Counted from the first letter of the stretch, positions 45,828 through 54,529 are shown. The stretch: 64,000 bases of DNA from Paenibacillus sp. PastM-3 (GCF_029893965.1 NZ_JARXXP010000004.1:124001-188000), one strand, 5' to 3'. Translations and numbers: made by a program. Notes: generated from the letters alone by a model not told the origin.

Positions 45828-46832
45828 ATGAAGATTAAAAAGACGCTCGACCGGATTCCCGGCGGCATGATGCTGGTACCGCTGTTCCTGGGGGCGATTA
45901 TCCACACGGCTTTCCCTAATGCGGGCGAATACTTCGGCGGTTTCACCAAGGGGCTTATGACGGGTACGGTGCCGATCCTTGCTGTATGGTTTTTCTGTAT
46001 GGGCGCAGCGATTGACGTGCGGGCAACTGGAACGGTACTGCGCAAATCCGGAACACTGGTATTGACCAAAATAGCCGTAGCCTGGGTTGTGGCCCTGATT
46101 GCCATCCAGTTCCTGCCTGAAGGCGGCGTGAAGAACGGCTTCTTCGCCGGCTTGTCAGTGCTTGCTATCATCTCAGCGATGGATATGACCAACGGCGGCT
46201 TGTATGCCTCCATTATGCAGCAGTACGGGACCAAAGAAGAATCCGGCGCATTCGTGCTGATGTCCCTGGAATCCGGCCCGCTCGTAACCATGCTGATCCT
46301 CGGCAGTACCGGTGTAGCCGTATTTGAACCGCATGTATTTGTAGGCGCTGTACTTCCGTTCCTCGTCGGCTTCCTGCTGGGTAACCTTGACCACGACCTG
46401 CGCGCTTATTTCGGAAAAGCTACACAGACCCTCATTCCGTTCTTTGGCTTCGCACTCGGCAGCTCGATTGACCTTGGCGTCATTCTGGATACAGGTCTGC
46501 TGGGTATTCTGCTCGGTCTCGCTGTTATTGTGATTACCGGTATTCCGCTGATTCTGGCCGACAAGTACATCGGCGGGGGCAATGGTACAGCAGGACTGGC
46601 CGCATCCAGCACCGCCGGAGCAGCTGTCGCGAATCCTATGCTGGTGGCTAACCTCAAGCCGGAATTCCTGCCTGCGGCCGAAACCGCAACAGCGCTTGTA
46701 GCCGCATCCGTTATTGTGACCTCCATTCTGGTTCCAATCATTACGGCTTACTATTCCGATTATATGAAAAAGAAGAAACCGCCTGTGTCAGAGGGGCCTT
46801 CTGATGTTGGAACACCGAAAGCTGCTGTTTAA
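45828..46832 (+). CDS. 2-keto-3-deoxygluconate permease family protein (KdgT-like)
   Basis: A 334-residue membrane protein with about ten hydrophobic spans. The start [14 protein letters not shown] and later [10 protein letters not shown] and [11 protein letters not shown] are characteristic of KdgT symporters that take up 2-keto-3-deoxygluconate from pectin breakdown. It follows the TctC-like gene by about 50 nt, so both are probably cotranscribed. Confidence 0.92.
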   Translation: MKIKKTLDRIPGGMMLVPLFLGAIIHTAFPNAGEYFGGFTKGLMTGTVPILAVWFFCMGAAIDVRATGTVLRKSGTLVLTKIAVAWVVALIAIQFLPEGGVKNGFFAGLSVLAIISAMDMTNGGLYASIMQQYGTKEESGAFVLMSLESGPLVTMLILGSTGVAVFEPHVFVGAVLPFLVGFLLGNLDHDLRAYFGKATQTLIPFFGFALGSSIDLGVILDTGLLGILLGLAVIVITGIPLILADKYIGGGNGTAGLAASSTAGAAVANPMLVANLKPEFLPAAETATALVAASVIVTSILVPIITAYYSDYMKKKKPPVSEGPSDVGTPKAAV

Positions 46833-46889
46833 ATAATTCTTATAACAACGTTAATGATATAGTTTATAAAATAGATCTATTTGCTGAAC

Positions 46890-46931
46890 AACCCTCCGTG
46901 CGCCTAATGGCGTTATGCGGAGGGTTCTTTT
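46890..46931 (+). terminator. Terminator after the KdgT-like gene
   Basis: AACCCTCCG (46890-46898) pairs with CGGAGGGTT (46918-46926), with an inner GCGCC/GGCGT stem and a CTTTTT tail. Confidence 0.9.
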
Positions 46932-47065
46932 TGTGTGCGGTTACGACCCTGTTAAAGACTGTACAGCCGTTTCGGCCTGCACTGTCGTAATCTTGCTCTC
47001 CTGTTCCGGAAACCTGCATAAGCCGGGGCCAATCGTTTATACTGGCGGTATGAGGTGATGTAATT

Positions 47066-47653
47066 ATGGAGCAGGCATTGTTTGAGCGTATTTATGCTTC
47101 AGTAGTTGACCGTGAACCGACCTATGACGGTGTTTATTATACGGCAGTGCTTACGACCCGTATCGTCTGCCGCCCGTCCTGCCGGGCCAGGACGCCCAAG
47201 GCGGAGAATGTAGAGTTTTATACGTCTTTGGAAAAAGCGGTCCGGGCGGGCTTCCGCCCGTGCAAGCGGTGCCGGCCCGAGGAGGGTGGCACACTCCGCC
47301 CGGATGCGGTGCTGGCCGCCCGGGCGGATGCCGTTATGGAGGCCCGGCTGGCTGAGAAGCTGACGCTGGCGAAGCTGGCTGAGGAACTTGCAGTCAGCCC
47401 GTTCCATCTGCAGCGGACGTATAAGCGCGTGGCCGGCTGCTCGCCGGCTGCACGGGTGGACCAGCTGCGGTCGGACAAAGCATGCGGGCTGCTGGCCCGT
47501 ACAGATATGCCGGTTGCCGAGATCGGCAGGGCGGCGGGCTTTCAGGGCGCATCACATTTTGCCGCCTGGTTCACCCGTAAGAACAGTCTGTCACCAACAG
47601 AGTACCGCAATCAATCTAAGGGAGGGACTGCTCATGAGCAGAATCACGAGTAA
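47066..47653 (+). CDS. adaA: AdaA-type methyl-phosphotriester sensor and transcriptional activator
   Basis: A 195-residue protein with an Ada N-terminal zinc domain (Cys35, Cys39, Cys66, Cys69; Cys35 is the expected methyl acceptor) and an AraC-type HTH (about 95-190, closing S-L-S-P-T-E-Y-R-N). Methyl transfer from DNA phosphotriesters onto Cys35 turns on the adaptive response. The methyltransferase half, fused in E. coli Ada, is encoded separately by the next gene, as in Bacillus. The two genes overlap by 20 nt. Confidence 0.93.
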   Translation: MEQALFERIYASVVDREPTYDGVYYTAVLTTRIVCRPSCRARTPKAENVEFYTSLEKAVRAGFRPCKRCRPEEGGTLRPDAVLAARADAVMEARLAEKLTLAKLAEELAVSPFHLQRTYKRVAGCSPAARVDQLRSDKACGLLARTDMPVAEIGRAAGFQGASHFAAWFTRKNSLSPTEYRNQSKGGTAHEQNHE

Positions 47654-48242
47654 ACCTGAAATGGCCGGGAACCGGAGGAGTGCTGCTGCCTTGCCGGTCA
47701 CAATCTATCATCATACCGTGAATCTTGGAGGCAGAGCATGGACGCTTTGGGCGAGCGCCAAGGGGTTGATCCGCGTTTCCTATGAACAGGATCAGGGTCA
47801 GCTTCCGGCGGGCTGGCTGAACCTCCATGCCCCTTCCGCACAGCTTGAAGAGAATGCAGGCGTTTTTGCGGAGATGGGGGTTATCAATCTGCTTGAACGC
47901 TATTTCGCGGGTGAAGCTGTCAGCTTCGGCAGTCTGCCGCTTGATCTGTGGGGAACCGCCTTTCAGCAGGAGGTCTGGAAAGGGCTGATGCAGATCCCGC
48001 ACGGGCAGCTTGCTACCTATAAGGAGCTGGCTGTGCAAATCGGCCGTCCGCTTGCGGTGCGTGCCGTAGGCGCAGCCAACGGTCAAAACCCGATACCGGT
48101 CATCGTGCCGTGCCACCGGGTAATCGGGGCGAACGGCACCCTGACCGGCTACCGCGGCGGGCTGAAGCTGAAGCAGGAGCTGCTGGCACTGGAGGGAATT
48201 ACACATGTGGGGGCGCAGGGACATGAACGATTTGCTTTTTGA
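47634..48242 (+). CDS. adaB: Methylated-DNA-protein-cysteine methyltransferase (AdaB/Ogt)
   Basis: A 202-residue O6-methylguanine-DNA methyltransferase. The acceptor Cys160 lies in I-P-V-I-V-P-C-H-R-V-I-G, with the Arg-finger helix-turn-helix (Y-K-E-L-A-V-Q-I-G-R-P-L-A-V-R-A-V-G-A-A-N-G) before it. ATG 47634 follows AAGGGAGGG, 20 nt inside the adaA end. An 82-codon in-frame extension upstream is antiparallel shadow of adaA. It repairs alkylated guanine by suicide transfer. Confidence 0.95.
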   Translation: MSRITSKPEMAGNRRSAAALPVTIYHHTVNLGGRAWTLWASAKGLIRVSYEQDQGQLPAGWLNLHAPSAQLEENAGVFAEMGVINLLERYFAGEAVSFGSLPLDLWGTAFQQEVWKGLMQIPHGQLATYKELAVQIGRPLAVRAVGAANGQNPIPVIVPCHRVIGANGTLTGYRGGLKLKQELLALEGITHVGAQGHERFAF

Positions 48243-49128
48243 GCTGCCGCTGCCGGATTATTTTGACTTGAAGGCCTGTCTGGCCTATATGAACCGCTCC
48301 CCGCTGGAGTGCCTGTTCCGTCCGGACAATGAGGGGGTTAACCGGCTGTTTATGCCGGAAGGGAAGCCGCTGCTGGTCCGCCTGACAACGGCGGCGGAAC
48401 AGCCTCCGCGTCTGCAGGTTACACTGCTGAGCGGGGCTGTTCCTGGAGCGGAGGCCACGGCCGGCCTGGTCCGCTATATTGTGGAGTGGTTTGATCTGGA
48501 CCGCGATCTCGCCCCGTTCTTTGGGCTTGCGGAACGGGACCCGCTGCTGCAGCCGCTGGCTGTGAGCGAAAGGGGGCTGCGGATTATCGGCATCCCGGAT
48601 CTGTTCGAGGCCTTGTGCTGGGCTATTCTCGGCCAGCAGGTCAATCTGGCCTTTGCCTACAGGCTCAAGCACAGGCTCACTGCCGAATACGGGACTTCAT
48701 TAGAATATGAAGGACACACGTATTATCATTTCCCTGCACCGGAGGTGTTCCTCACGGTCACCCAGGAGGAGCTGTGCAGCCTGCAGCTGACCCGCAACAA
48801 AGCGCGGACGGTGCTGGAGGTTGCCGCCCTTATCGCCGGAGGCGGCCTGAGCCGGGAGGAGCTGCTGGCCCTGCCCTCGCCGGAGGAAGCGGAGGCGCGC
48901 CTGCTGAAGCTCCGGGGCATCGGCCCGTGGACCTCGCAGTATGTGCGGATGCGCTGCCTGCGTGATACAACCGCGTATCCTACAGGCGATGTCGGCCTGC
49001 AAAATGCGGTCAAATTCCTGGCCGGCATGGACCGCAAGCCTACGCCTGCGGAGCTGCTGGAGCTGGCGGTGCCCTGGAAGGGCTGGGAAGCCTACGCCAC
49101 CTTTTATTTGTGGCGGGCGCTTTATTAA
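48223..49128 (+). CDS. alkA: DNA-3-methyladenine glycosylase II
   Basis: A 301-residue base-excision glycosylase with an N-terminal AlkA domain and a helix-hairpin-helix (L-R-G-I-G-P-W-T-S-Q-Y-V-R-M) followed by the catalytic Asp256 in Y-P-T-G-D-V-G-L-Q. It removes 3-methyladenine and other alkylated bases. ATG 48223 is preferred over the in-frame ATG at 48205; it overlaps adaB by 20 nt, the same length as the adaA-adaB overlap, so translation is probably coupled along the operon. Confidence 0.93.
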   Translation: MNDLLFELPLPDYFDLKACLAYMNRSPLECLFRPDNEGVNRLFMPEGKPLLVRLTTAAEQPPRLQVTLLSGAVPGAEATAGLVRYIVEWFDLDRDLAPFFGLAERDPLLQPLAVSERGLRIIGIPDLFEALCWAILGQQVNLAFAYRLKHRLTAEYGTSLEYEGHTYYHFPAPEVFLTVTQEELCSLQLTRNKARTVLEVAALIAGGGLSREELLALPSPEEAEARLLKLRGIGPWTSQYVRMRCLRDTTAYPTGDVGLQNAVKFLAGMDRKPTPAELLELAVPWKGWEAYATFYLWRALY

Positions 49129-49157
49129 GCCAAGCTCCCGCTAATCAGGCCAGGCGC

Positions 49158-50081
49158 TTATTTCAGCAGCGGCTCCGCCAGCTGCACCATCTCTTCCTTG
49201 CTGAAGAACTGCCCGCTCATCTCGTCGAGCTGGTACTGATAGGTTGCGCCATCCGGTGCCTCAGCGGTCCAGGTCAGGCTGTTGCCGCCTTTGTAGCGGG
49301 TATAGATCAGGTCAGTGCCTCCGGAAGTCAGCTTCTCGGCGGTGAACGCAACCTTTTCATCTACGTAAGCTGTAGCCGTCCCTTCGGTTTTGCTTATGCT
49401 TACAGTTACTTCGTTAGCTCCCTGCCGGTAAGCGGCTTTCACGTTAAGCAGATTGTCTGACAGTCCGACAGGCTGCAGGGCATAGCCCTTGCCAGACTCC
49501 TCTGCCTGCTTGCGCAGCTTGTCTGTTATAGCTGCCGCTTCTTCGGGGGCAGGCTTAAGCGGCTCATATCTGACGGAGGCGCTGTGGAAGGCGTAGCCGT
49601 CAGGAAGCTGCCCGGCAAGTCCGATCTCCTGTCCGGCTAGCTTGGCCTGCAGATCAGACCAGTCACTGTAGATCACGGGCTTGGACCTCATGTCGGTTAC
49701 ACCGTCCGGATTGTGCGCAGTGACATAAAAAATCGCTGCCGTACCGTCCTGAAGCAGCTGCTCCCCGAGCTCCCGGGTGTAATCAAGCCGCTGAACCGCT
49801 TCCTCCTGCTGCGCAGGGAATTCTGCTGCCGGTTTCACCTGGTAAGTAAGCTCCCCGTCCTTATTCTTCAGGCTCTGATAATGTACTGCGGCAAATCCGG
49901 AGGACGCCGTCAGCAGCAGCCCCGCCATAACCAGTACACCTACTTTGTATTTCATAAAGAACCTCTCCTTTGTCTGCTTAGTGGCATATAACCGTTCCAT
50001 CACCCTGCCGGACACATCCATTTCTGCTGGTGCGGCCTTAAGAAGGATGTCTTTCAATTCCTTGTCGTTGTAAACCGGCAT
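49158..50081 (-). CDS. Putative anti-sigma factor, single-pass membrane protein with internal start
   Basis: A 307-residue protein. A 42-residue cytoplasmic-like part (P-V-Y-N-D-K-E-L-K-D-I-L-L-K) is followed by a transmembrane helix (about 46-66) and an extracellular domain of about 240 residues with a DUF4367/DUF4179-like look. The start at 50081 has GGGAGAGG and overlaps the sigma gene by 44 nt. A second strong site, AAGGAGAGG, lies just before Met43 (49955) and would give a 265-residue form lacking the cytoplasmic part. The pairing with an ECF sigma gene makes anti-sigma function likely; the domain family is not certain. Confidence 0.75.
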   Translation of the reverse strand: MPVYNDKELKDILLKAAPAEMDVSGRVMERLYATKQTKERFFMKYKVGVLVMAGLLLTASSGFAAVHYQSLKNKDGELTYQVKPAAEFPAQQEEAVQRLDYTRELGEQLLQDGTAAIFYVTAHNPDGVTDMRSKPVIYSDWSDLQAKLAGQEIGLAGQLPDGYAFHSASVRYEPLKPAPEEAAAITDKLRKQAEESGKGYALQPVGLSDNLLNVKAAYRQGANEVTVSISKTEGTATAYVDEKVAFTAEKLTSGGTDLIYTRYKGGNSLTWTAEAPDGATYQYQLDEMSGQFFSKEEMVQLAEPLLK

Positions 50082-50631
50082 AGCGGTCCTCTCCCTTCGC
50101 ATTTGCATAGTATTTGCGGAACTTCTCCGCTGCGCGTTCGTATTTCTTCCGCAGCCGGGCACTGTTCTGCTGCAGAATCAGGCTGATATCCTGATAGCTC
50201 ATCTCCTCCACCGAGCGCAGGATCAGCAGGTTGCGTTCCTCTGCCGACAGCTTGGCCATAGCCCGCTGAACCTTTTCGTCCAGATACTTGGCTTCAATCT
50301 GCTGGTCTACCGGCCTGTGCTGTGTCTCATCCTGATAAAACAGCTTGAGCGCCTTGCCCAGCTTCCTTTTGCGCAGCACATCGATGCACTGGTTATAGGC
50401 GATTTTGTACAGCCAGGCTCCAAACGGTACTTCGGGATTATACTTGTCCAGGGAGCGGTAGGCTTTGAAAAAAACCTCCTGTGCGCTGTCCTCAGCCTCC
50501 GGATAAGAGCCGAGCATGTGATAGCAGTAGAGGATAATCGGTTTCTGATAAGCAAGCACGATGCTTTCAAATTTTCCGGTATCCCCGGCCAGAACCTCAC
50601 CGACCGTCCGCTGCAGTTCAGTATTTTCCAA
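50038..50631 (-). CDS. ECF-type RNA polymerase sigma factor
   Basis: The 197-residue protein has sigma region 2 (about 18-80: Y-C-Y-H-M-L-G-S-Y-P-E-A-E-D-S-A-Q-E-V-F-F-K-A-Y-R) and region 4 (about 125-180: L-S-A-E-E-R-N-L-L-I-L-R and Y-Q-D-I-S-L-I-L-Q). The TTG start has AAAGGAGGTG in front. It is the first gene of a two-gene operon with its likely anti-sigma partner, as is usual for ECF systems. The signal and regulon are unknown. Confidence 0.93.
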   Translation of the reverse strand: MENTELQRTVGEVLAGDTGKFESIVLAYQKPIILYCYHMLGSYPEAEDSAQEVFFKAYRSLDKYNPEVPFGAWLYKIAYNQCIDVLRKRKLGKALKLFYQDETQHRPVDQQIEAKYLDEKVQRAMAKLSAEERNLLILRSVEEMSYQDISLILQQNSARLRKKYERAAEKFRKYYANAKGEDRYAGLQRQGIERHPS

Positions 50632-50714
50632 GGCTGTTCACCTCCTTTCAATCTGTACAACGGAGCAGGCAGCGGGAATGTGACATTTTTTCTGAAAAGC
50701 ATATCTGAATTTGC

Positions 50715-50755
50715 GAAAAAAAGCCCGTACAGCTATAAAGCAGCTGACGGGCTTT
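50715..50755 (-). terminator. Terminator of the VOC-family gene
   Basis: AAAGCCCGT-AC-AGCT (50720-50734) pairs with AGCT-G-ACGGGCTTT (50742-50755). On the minus strand the stem is followed by seven T residues. Confidence 0.88.
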
Positions 50756-50765
50756 ACTAGAGAGA

Positions 50766-51191
50766 TTACTGCTGCCGCTTCGTGAAAATCTGGAAGGTAA
50801 CGCCGAACTTGTCGGTCACCATGCCGTAAGCAGGGCTGAAATACGCTGGTCCCAGTTCGATATCCACCTGTCCGCCTTCTTTCAGCACGCTATACAACTG
50901 CTCTGACGTTTGCGCCTCACTGGTGGAGATGCAGAGATTCAGCCCGTTGCCGGTCTGCCGCGTCTGCCCCGGCTCCAGGTCCGCTACGAACATTGTGGTA
51001 TCACCGATGCGGAGTACGGAATGGGCAATCCGCGCCTTGTCTTCGTCAGACAGAGGCGTATCGTGATCAAGCGGGCCTTCCCCGACAGTCTGCATAAAAA
51101 GCAGCTTTGCACCCAGACTCTCCTGATAAAAGTTAATCGCCTCGCGTGCTGTTCCTTCAAGCATAATAAACGGATTTACTTCTATAGACAT
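50766..51191 (-). CDS. VOC family protein (PhnB-like)
   Basis: A 141-residue vicinal-oxygen-chelate fold protein of the PhnB/3-demethylubiquinone-like group: F-I-M-L-E-G-T-A-R-E-A-I-N-F-Y at the start, D-T-T-M-F-V-A-D in the middle and a closing G-M-V-T-D-K-F-G-V-T-F-Q-I. GGAGGAGCG precedes the ATG. Members are often of unknown function or bind small ligands. It is divergent from a WYL regulator, which may control it. Confidence 0.9.
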   Translation of the reverse strand: MSIEVNPFIMLEGTAREAINFYQESLGAKLLFMQTVGEGPLDHDTPLSDEDKARIAHSVLRIGDTTMFVADLEPGQTRQTGNGLNLCISTSEAQTSEQLYSVLKEGGQVDIELGPAYFSPAYGMVTDKFGVTFQIFTKRQQ

Positions 51192-51304
51192 TATAAATCG
51201 CTCCTCCGGCTGTAGATTTGCCCGTCCATCCGGGCTATGCTCTTATTGTAGGCTGTAATAGTGACAACTATTGTCACAAATAAAAAAGGAATGGAGATAA
51301 TGCC

Positions 51305-52294
51305 ATGTCCAAATCCAAAAGGCTGCTGGACCTGATGATGACGGTCAACCGCAAACGGAAATTCAACGTCAGGGAGCTGGCCGATGAATTTGGCGTGTCC
51401 ACCCGGACCATTCTCAGGGATCTGCAGGAGCTTGGCGAGCTGGGTGTTCCGCTGTATTCCGAGGTAGGACCGCATGGGGGCTACCAGGTGCTGAATGAAC
51501 GGATTCTTCCGCCGATTGCTTTTACGGAGGAGGAGGCGGTGGCGATTTTTTTTGCCAGCCATGCCCTGCGCCATTATGAGTATCTGCCCTTTAAAGAAGC
51601 ATCGGTCACCGCATTGCGCAAATTTTATCACTATATGCCCGGCGATGTGCGGGACCGCATTGATGAGCTGAAGAACCGGATTGATTTTGTGACCCCTGCG
51701 CGTCAGGCGGAATTCCCTTACCTGTCTGTCCTGCTGGAAGCGGCCATAGACCAAAAGGTGCTGCTTATCGGCTATGAGTCAAGGGGAGAGCGCAGGCTGC
51801 GTCCGGTTCAGCCGGTCGGCATTTATGCGAGCAACGGGCTGTGGTACTGTCCGGCCTATTGCTTTTTGCGCGGAGGCATCCGCGTGTTCCGCTGTGACCG
51901 GATTGATGCTGTAGAGGAAGAGGCTTCAGGCTATGAGCCGCTTGATCTGCGCCGGGTTCACTTGGGGAACAGGCATGAGTATACGGCAGAAGGGCAGCCG
52001 GGAGGACAGTCTGATGGGGCGGAAGCGCAAAAAAACCGGAACAAGGTCCGGCTATACGCAGAGCTGACAGCTGAAGGGGTGCAGGCCTGCGAGGCGGAGC
52101 TGTGGTCCGCTTCGCTGCTGCATATCCGTGCCGGCGGCACCGGCTGGCTGGAGGGAGAGGCGCCGGCGCAGGATCTGCGCTTCTTCGCCCGGTTTTTTAC
52201 CGGGCTGGGCAATGAAGCGAAGGTCCAGGAGCCGCCTGAGCTGGTGGAAGAGCTGAAGACGATGCTGGAAGAGATGCTGCGAAAATACAGCTAA
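51305..52294 (+). CDS. YafY-type HTH/WYL-domain transcriptional regulator
   Basis: A 329-residue regulator: DeoR-like HTH at about 5-60 (F-N-V-R-E-L-A-D-E-F-G-V-S-T-R-T-I-L-R-D-L) and a WYL-type ligand-binding domain (about 140-220; I-Y-A-S-N-G-L-W-Y-C-P-A-Y-C) with a C-terminal extension. WYL proteins commonly act as ligand-responsive repressors or activators. It is divergent from the VOC gene with about 110 bp between them, where its operator is expected. Confidence 0.92.
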   Translation: MSKSKRLLDLMMTVNRKRKFNVRELADEFGVSTRTILRDLQELGELGVPLYSEVGPHGGYQVLNERILPPIAFTEEEAVAIFFASHALRHYEYLPFKEASVTALRKFYHYMPGDVRDRIDELKNRIDFVTPARQAEFPYLSVLLEAAIDQKVLLIGYESRGERRLRPVQPVGIYASNGLWYCPAYCFLRGGIRVFRCDRIDAVEEEASGYEPLDLRRVHLGNRHEYTAEGQPGGQSDGAEAQKNRNKVRLYAELTAEGVQACEAELWSASLLHIRAGGTGWLEGEAPAQDLRFFARFFTGLGNEAKVQEPPELVEELKTMLEEMLRKYS

Positions 52295-52345
52295 GCAGCG
52301 GACTGCAAGCCATGATGATGGGGCGCAGCAAGCTGAGCGGTCTAT

Positions 52346-53785
52346 TCAGCCCAGCCATACCTCAGCCAGCCGGCGGATGCCTGCGCCGATCCGCTCTTCC
52401 GGGATGGCCCCGAAGCCCAGAATAAACTCAGGGGTATCCTTCCTGTGCGCCTCTGCTCCCGATTGCCCCCACCACGTATACGACATCGGGGTCACGCGGA
52501 TTCCGGCGGCTGCAGCTGTGTCTGCCAGCAGGCGCGCATCACCGCCGCGGTTCAGCCGGAGCAGAAGGTGAAAGCCTGCTCCCTGTCCGCGTATTGCCGC
52601 CTGCTCCCCGAAGTATAAATGGATGGCCTGCAGCAGAGAATCATGCTTCTTCTGATAGAGCAGCCGCATCCGCCGCAGATGTCTGGCGAAATGCCCGCGC
52701 TCCATGAAATAATGCAGCGCGATCTGGTTCAGCCGCGAAGCGGAATGCTCCAGGTACAGCTCTTTTGCCAGGTTATGGTAAGCCGGGAGCAGCTCCTCCG
52801 GCAGCACCATGTAATGTACACAAAAGGCAGGGGCAACCGATTGGGCGAAGCTGCCCATGTAGATCACCCGGCTGTTCTCCATAAGCCCCTGCAGGGAGGG
52901 AACCGGCCTGCCGTGGTAGCGGAACTCGCCGTCGTAATCATCTTCAATGATATAGCCGCCCGTGGCTCTGGCCCAGTCCAGCAGGGCATGGCGCTTGGCT
53001 ATGGACATAATCATCCCGCAAGGAAACTGGTGGGAGGGCGAAATGTATACAGCGCCAGCACCGCTATCGCGCAGCTGTTCTATATCAAGCCCGTCTTCCT
53101 CCAGGGGAACGGGAATGATCTCATAGCTGTTTCTGGCAAAAGCAGCCGGCAGCAGATGGTAACCCGGATCTTCAATGCCAAGCCGCCGGTTACTGCCGGG
53201 CAGAATATGGCACAGTAGCGTGCAGAGCAGATGCTGGTCACCGCCGATCACGACCTGCTCCGGGGTGCAGCGCAGCCCCCGGAACTGCCGCAAATGAGCT
53301 GCGATGCTGCCGCGCAGAGCCGGCTCGCCCTGCGGGTCGCCATACTGCAGCAGGTCGGGATTGGCAAGCTGCTCCTGAAAGAGCCTGCGCCAGATTTTGT
53401 GGGGAAACAGCGAAAAATCATTTTTGGAGATATGAAAATCATATAGGTAATGCTGCGGGTCTCGGGGCGTAATCCGCGGAGCAGGCAGAGAGGGCCGGCT
53501 GGCGTCCGCATCTGCAGCGGCGGCTCTGCTGCTGAGCATATGCATCGGCTCCACAGCATACCCGCTGCGCGGCCGGCTGGCGATAAAACCTTCGGAAACC
53601 AGCTGCTGGTAGGCCAGCTCGACCGGAGTGGCGCTGATATTCAGCTGTCCGGCCAGGACGCGGATGGAGGGCAGGCGTGTGCCTGCAGGCAGTGCGCCGC
53701 CGAGAATCTCTTTTTTGAAATAGTCGTACAGCTGGATGTAATACGGAAGTTTGCGGTCTTCGCTAAGCATGGGGTTTATTAACAT
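52346..53785 (-). CDS. MocR/GntR-family regulator with aminotransferase-like domain lacking the PLP lysine
   Basis: The 479-residue protein has a GntR winged-helix (about 1-80: L-P-S-I-R-V-L-A-G-Q-L-N-I-S) and an aminotransferase class I-like domain. In active MocR proteins the PLP Schiff-base lysine lies in G-T-F-S-K-S-L-x-P-x-L-R-x-G-Y. Here the same place reads G-S-F-A-Q-S-V-A-P-A-F-C-V-H-Y: Gln315 (codon 52841-52843) replaces Lys and Cys replaces Arg. D-D-Y-D-G-E-F-R-Y is kept. It is divergent from a GNAT gene, its likely target. It may sense a ligand without covalent PLP. Confidence 0.88.
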   Translation of the reverse strand: MLINPMLSEDRKLPYYIQLYDYFKKEILGGALPAGTRLPSIRVLAGQLNISATPVELAYQQLVSEGFIASRPRSGYAVEPMHMLSSRAAAADADASRPSLPAPRITPRDPQHYLYDFHISKNDFSLFPHKIWRRLFQEQLANPDLLQYGDPQGEPALRGSIAAHLRQFRGLRCTPEQVVIGGDQHLLCTLLCHILPGSNRRLGIEDPGYHLLPAAFARNSYEIIPVPLEEDGLDIEQLRDSGAGAVYISPSHQFPCGMIMSIAKRHALLDWARATGGYIIEDDYDGEFRYHGRPVPSLQGLMENSRVIYMGSFAQSVAPAFCVHYMVLPEELLPAYHNLAKELYLEHSASRLNQIALHYFMERGHFARHLRRMRLLYQKKHDSLLQAIHLYFGEQAAIRGQGAGFHLLLRLNRGGDARLLADTAAAAGIRVTPMSYTWWGQSGAEAHRKDTPEFILGFGAIPEERIGAGIRRLAEVWLG

Positions 53786-53886
53786 AAGGTTCTCATCTGT
53801 CCTTTGAAATTAGCTTGTTTTGTATATTTTACAGAATACAGATTTGCAATACCATAGAGCTATTAATGAAGACAGGGGATGACATA

Positions 53887-54453
53887 ATGGGTAAGCATTC
53901 AGGGTTATTGACAGGAGAACGGGTGTATCTGCGCCCGCTGAACAGGGAGGATGCCGAGGTGTATTACCATATGTTCTTCGGGGAGGAGACACGCCGGCTT
54001 ACAGGAACGCAGAAGCACATTAACAAAGAGCAGATCAGTGCCTATATCGACCGCAAGGCGGGAGATGACAGCGGGGTGCTGCTGCTGATTGCCCTAAAAG
54101 AGAACGATGAGGTCATCGGCGACATTGCAATACAGGATATGGACCGGGGCAACCGGACCGCCAATCTGCGGCTGGCTATCGGTGAAGAGCGGCATCAGAA
54201 CCGGGGATACGGGCGGGAGGCGCTGCTGCTGATGCTGGAGTACGGCTTTGGCATTTTGAATCTGCACCGGATTGAGCTGGAGGTCTACACCTTCAACAGC
54301 CGTGCTGAGCATGTCTACGAGAGCGTCGGCTTTGTACGGGAGGGCGTGCGGCGGCAGACGCTTTTTTATAATCATGAGTACCATGATGTAGTAATGATGA
54401 GCATGCTGGAGCATGAGTATCGCGAGCGATATGTACAACAAAGGTCAAAATAG
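53887..54453 (+). CDS. GNAT family N-acetyltransferase (RimJ/RimL-like)
   Basis: A 188-residue acetyltransferase. L-R-P-L-N-R-E-D-A-E at the start, I-A-I-Q-D-M-D-R-G-N-R-T-A-N-L-R-L-A-I-G and the acetyl-CoA loop H-Q-N-R-G-Y-G-R-E-A-L-L-L-M-L-E-Y are typical of the RimJ/RimL-type group 3 branch. ATG 53887 has GGGG nearby; ATG 53866 also remains possible. Its last codons and stop lie in a CtsR-like site (54443-54459). It is divergent from the MocR-type regulator. Confidence 0.9.
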   Translation: MGKHSGLLTGERVYLRPLNREDAEVYYHMFFGEETRRLTGTQKHINKEQISAYIDRKAGDDSGVLLLIALKENDEVIGDIAIQDMDRGNRTANLRLAIGEERHQNRGYGREALLLMLEYGFGILNLHRIELEVYTFNSRAEHVYESVGFVREGVRRQTLFYNHEYHDVVMMSMLEHEYRERYVQQRSK

Positions 54454-54459
54454 GTCAAA
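54443..54459 (+). promoter_or_regulatory. CtsR-like operator box 1 overlapping the GNAT stop
   Basis: GGTCAAA-ATA-GGTCAAA is the CtsR heptad direct repeat RGTCAAA-NAN-RGTCAAA with one change at the central A. It contains the TAG stop of the acetyltransferase gene (54451-54453) and lies about 70 bp before the hsp20 -35 element. Confidence 0.7.
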
Positions 54460-54495
54460 AAAGTTGAATGGTAAAAATAAGCTTTGAAAAACAAG

Positions 54496-54529
54496 CCGAA
54501 ATGCCGGAATTTCCCGGTTTTTCGGTTTT
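54496..54529 (+). terminator. Terminator of the GNAT gene
   Basis: CCGAAA (54496-54501) pairs with TTTCGG (54520-54525), with an inner CCGG/CCGG stem, followed by TTTT. Its tail runs into the -35 of the hsp20 promoter. Confidence 0.7.
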
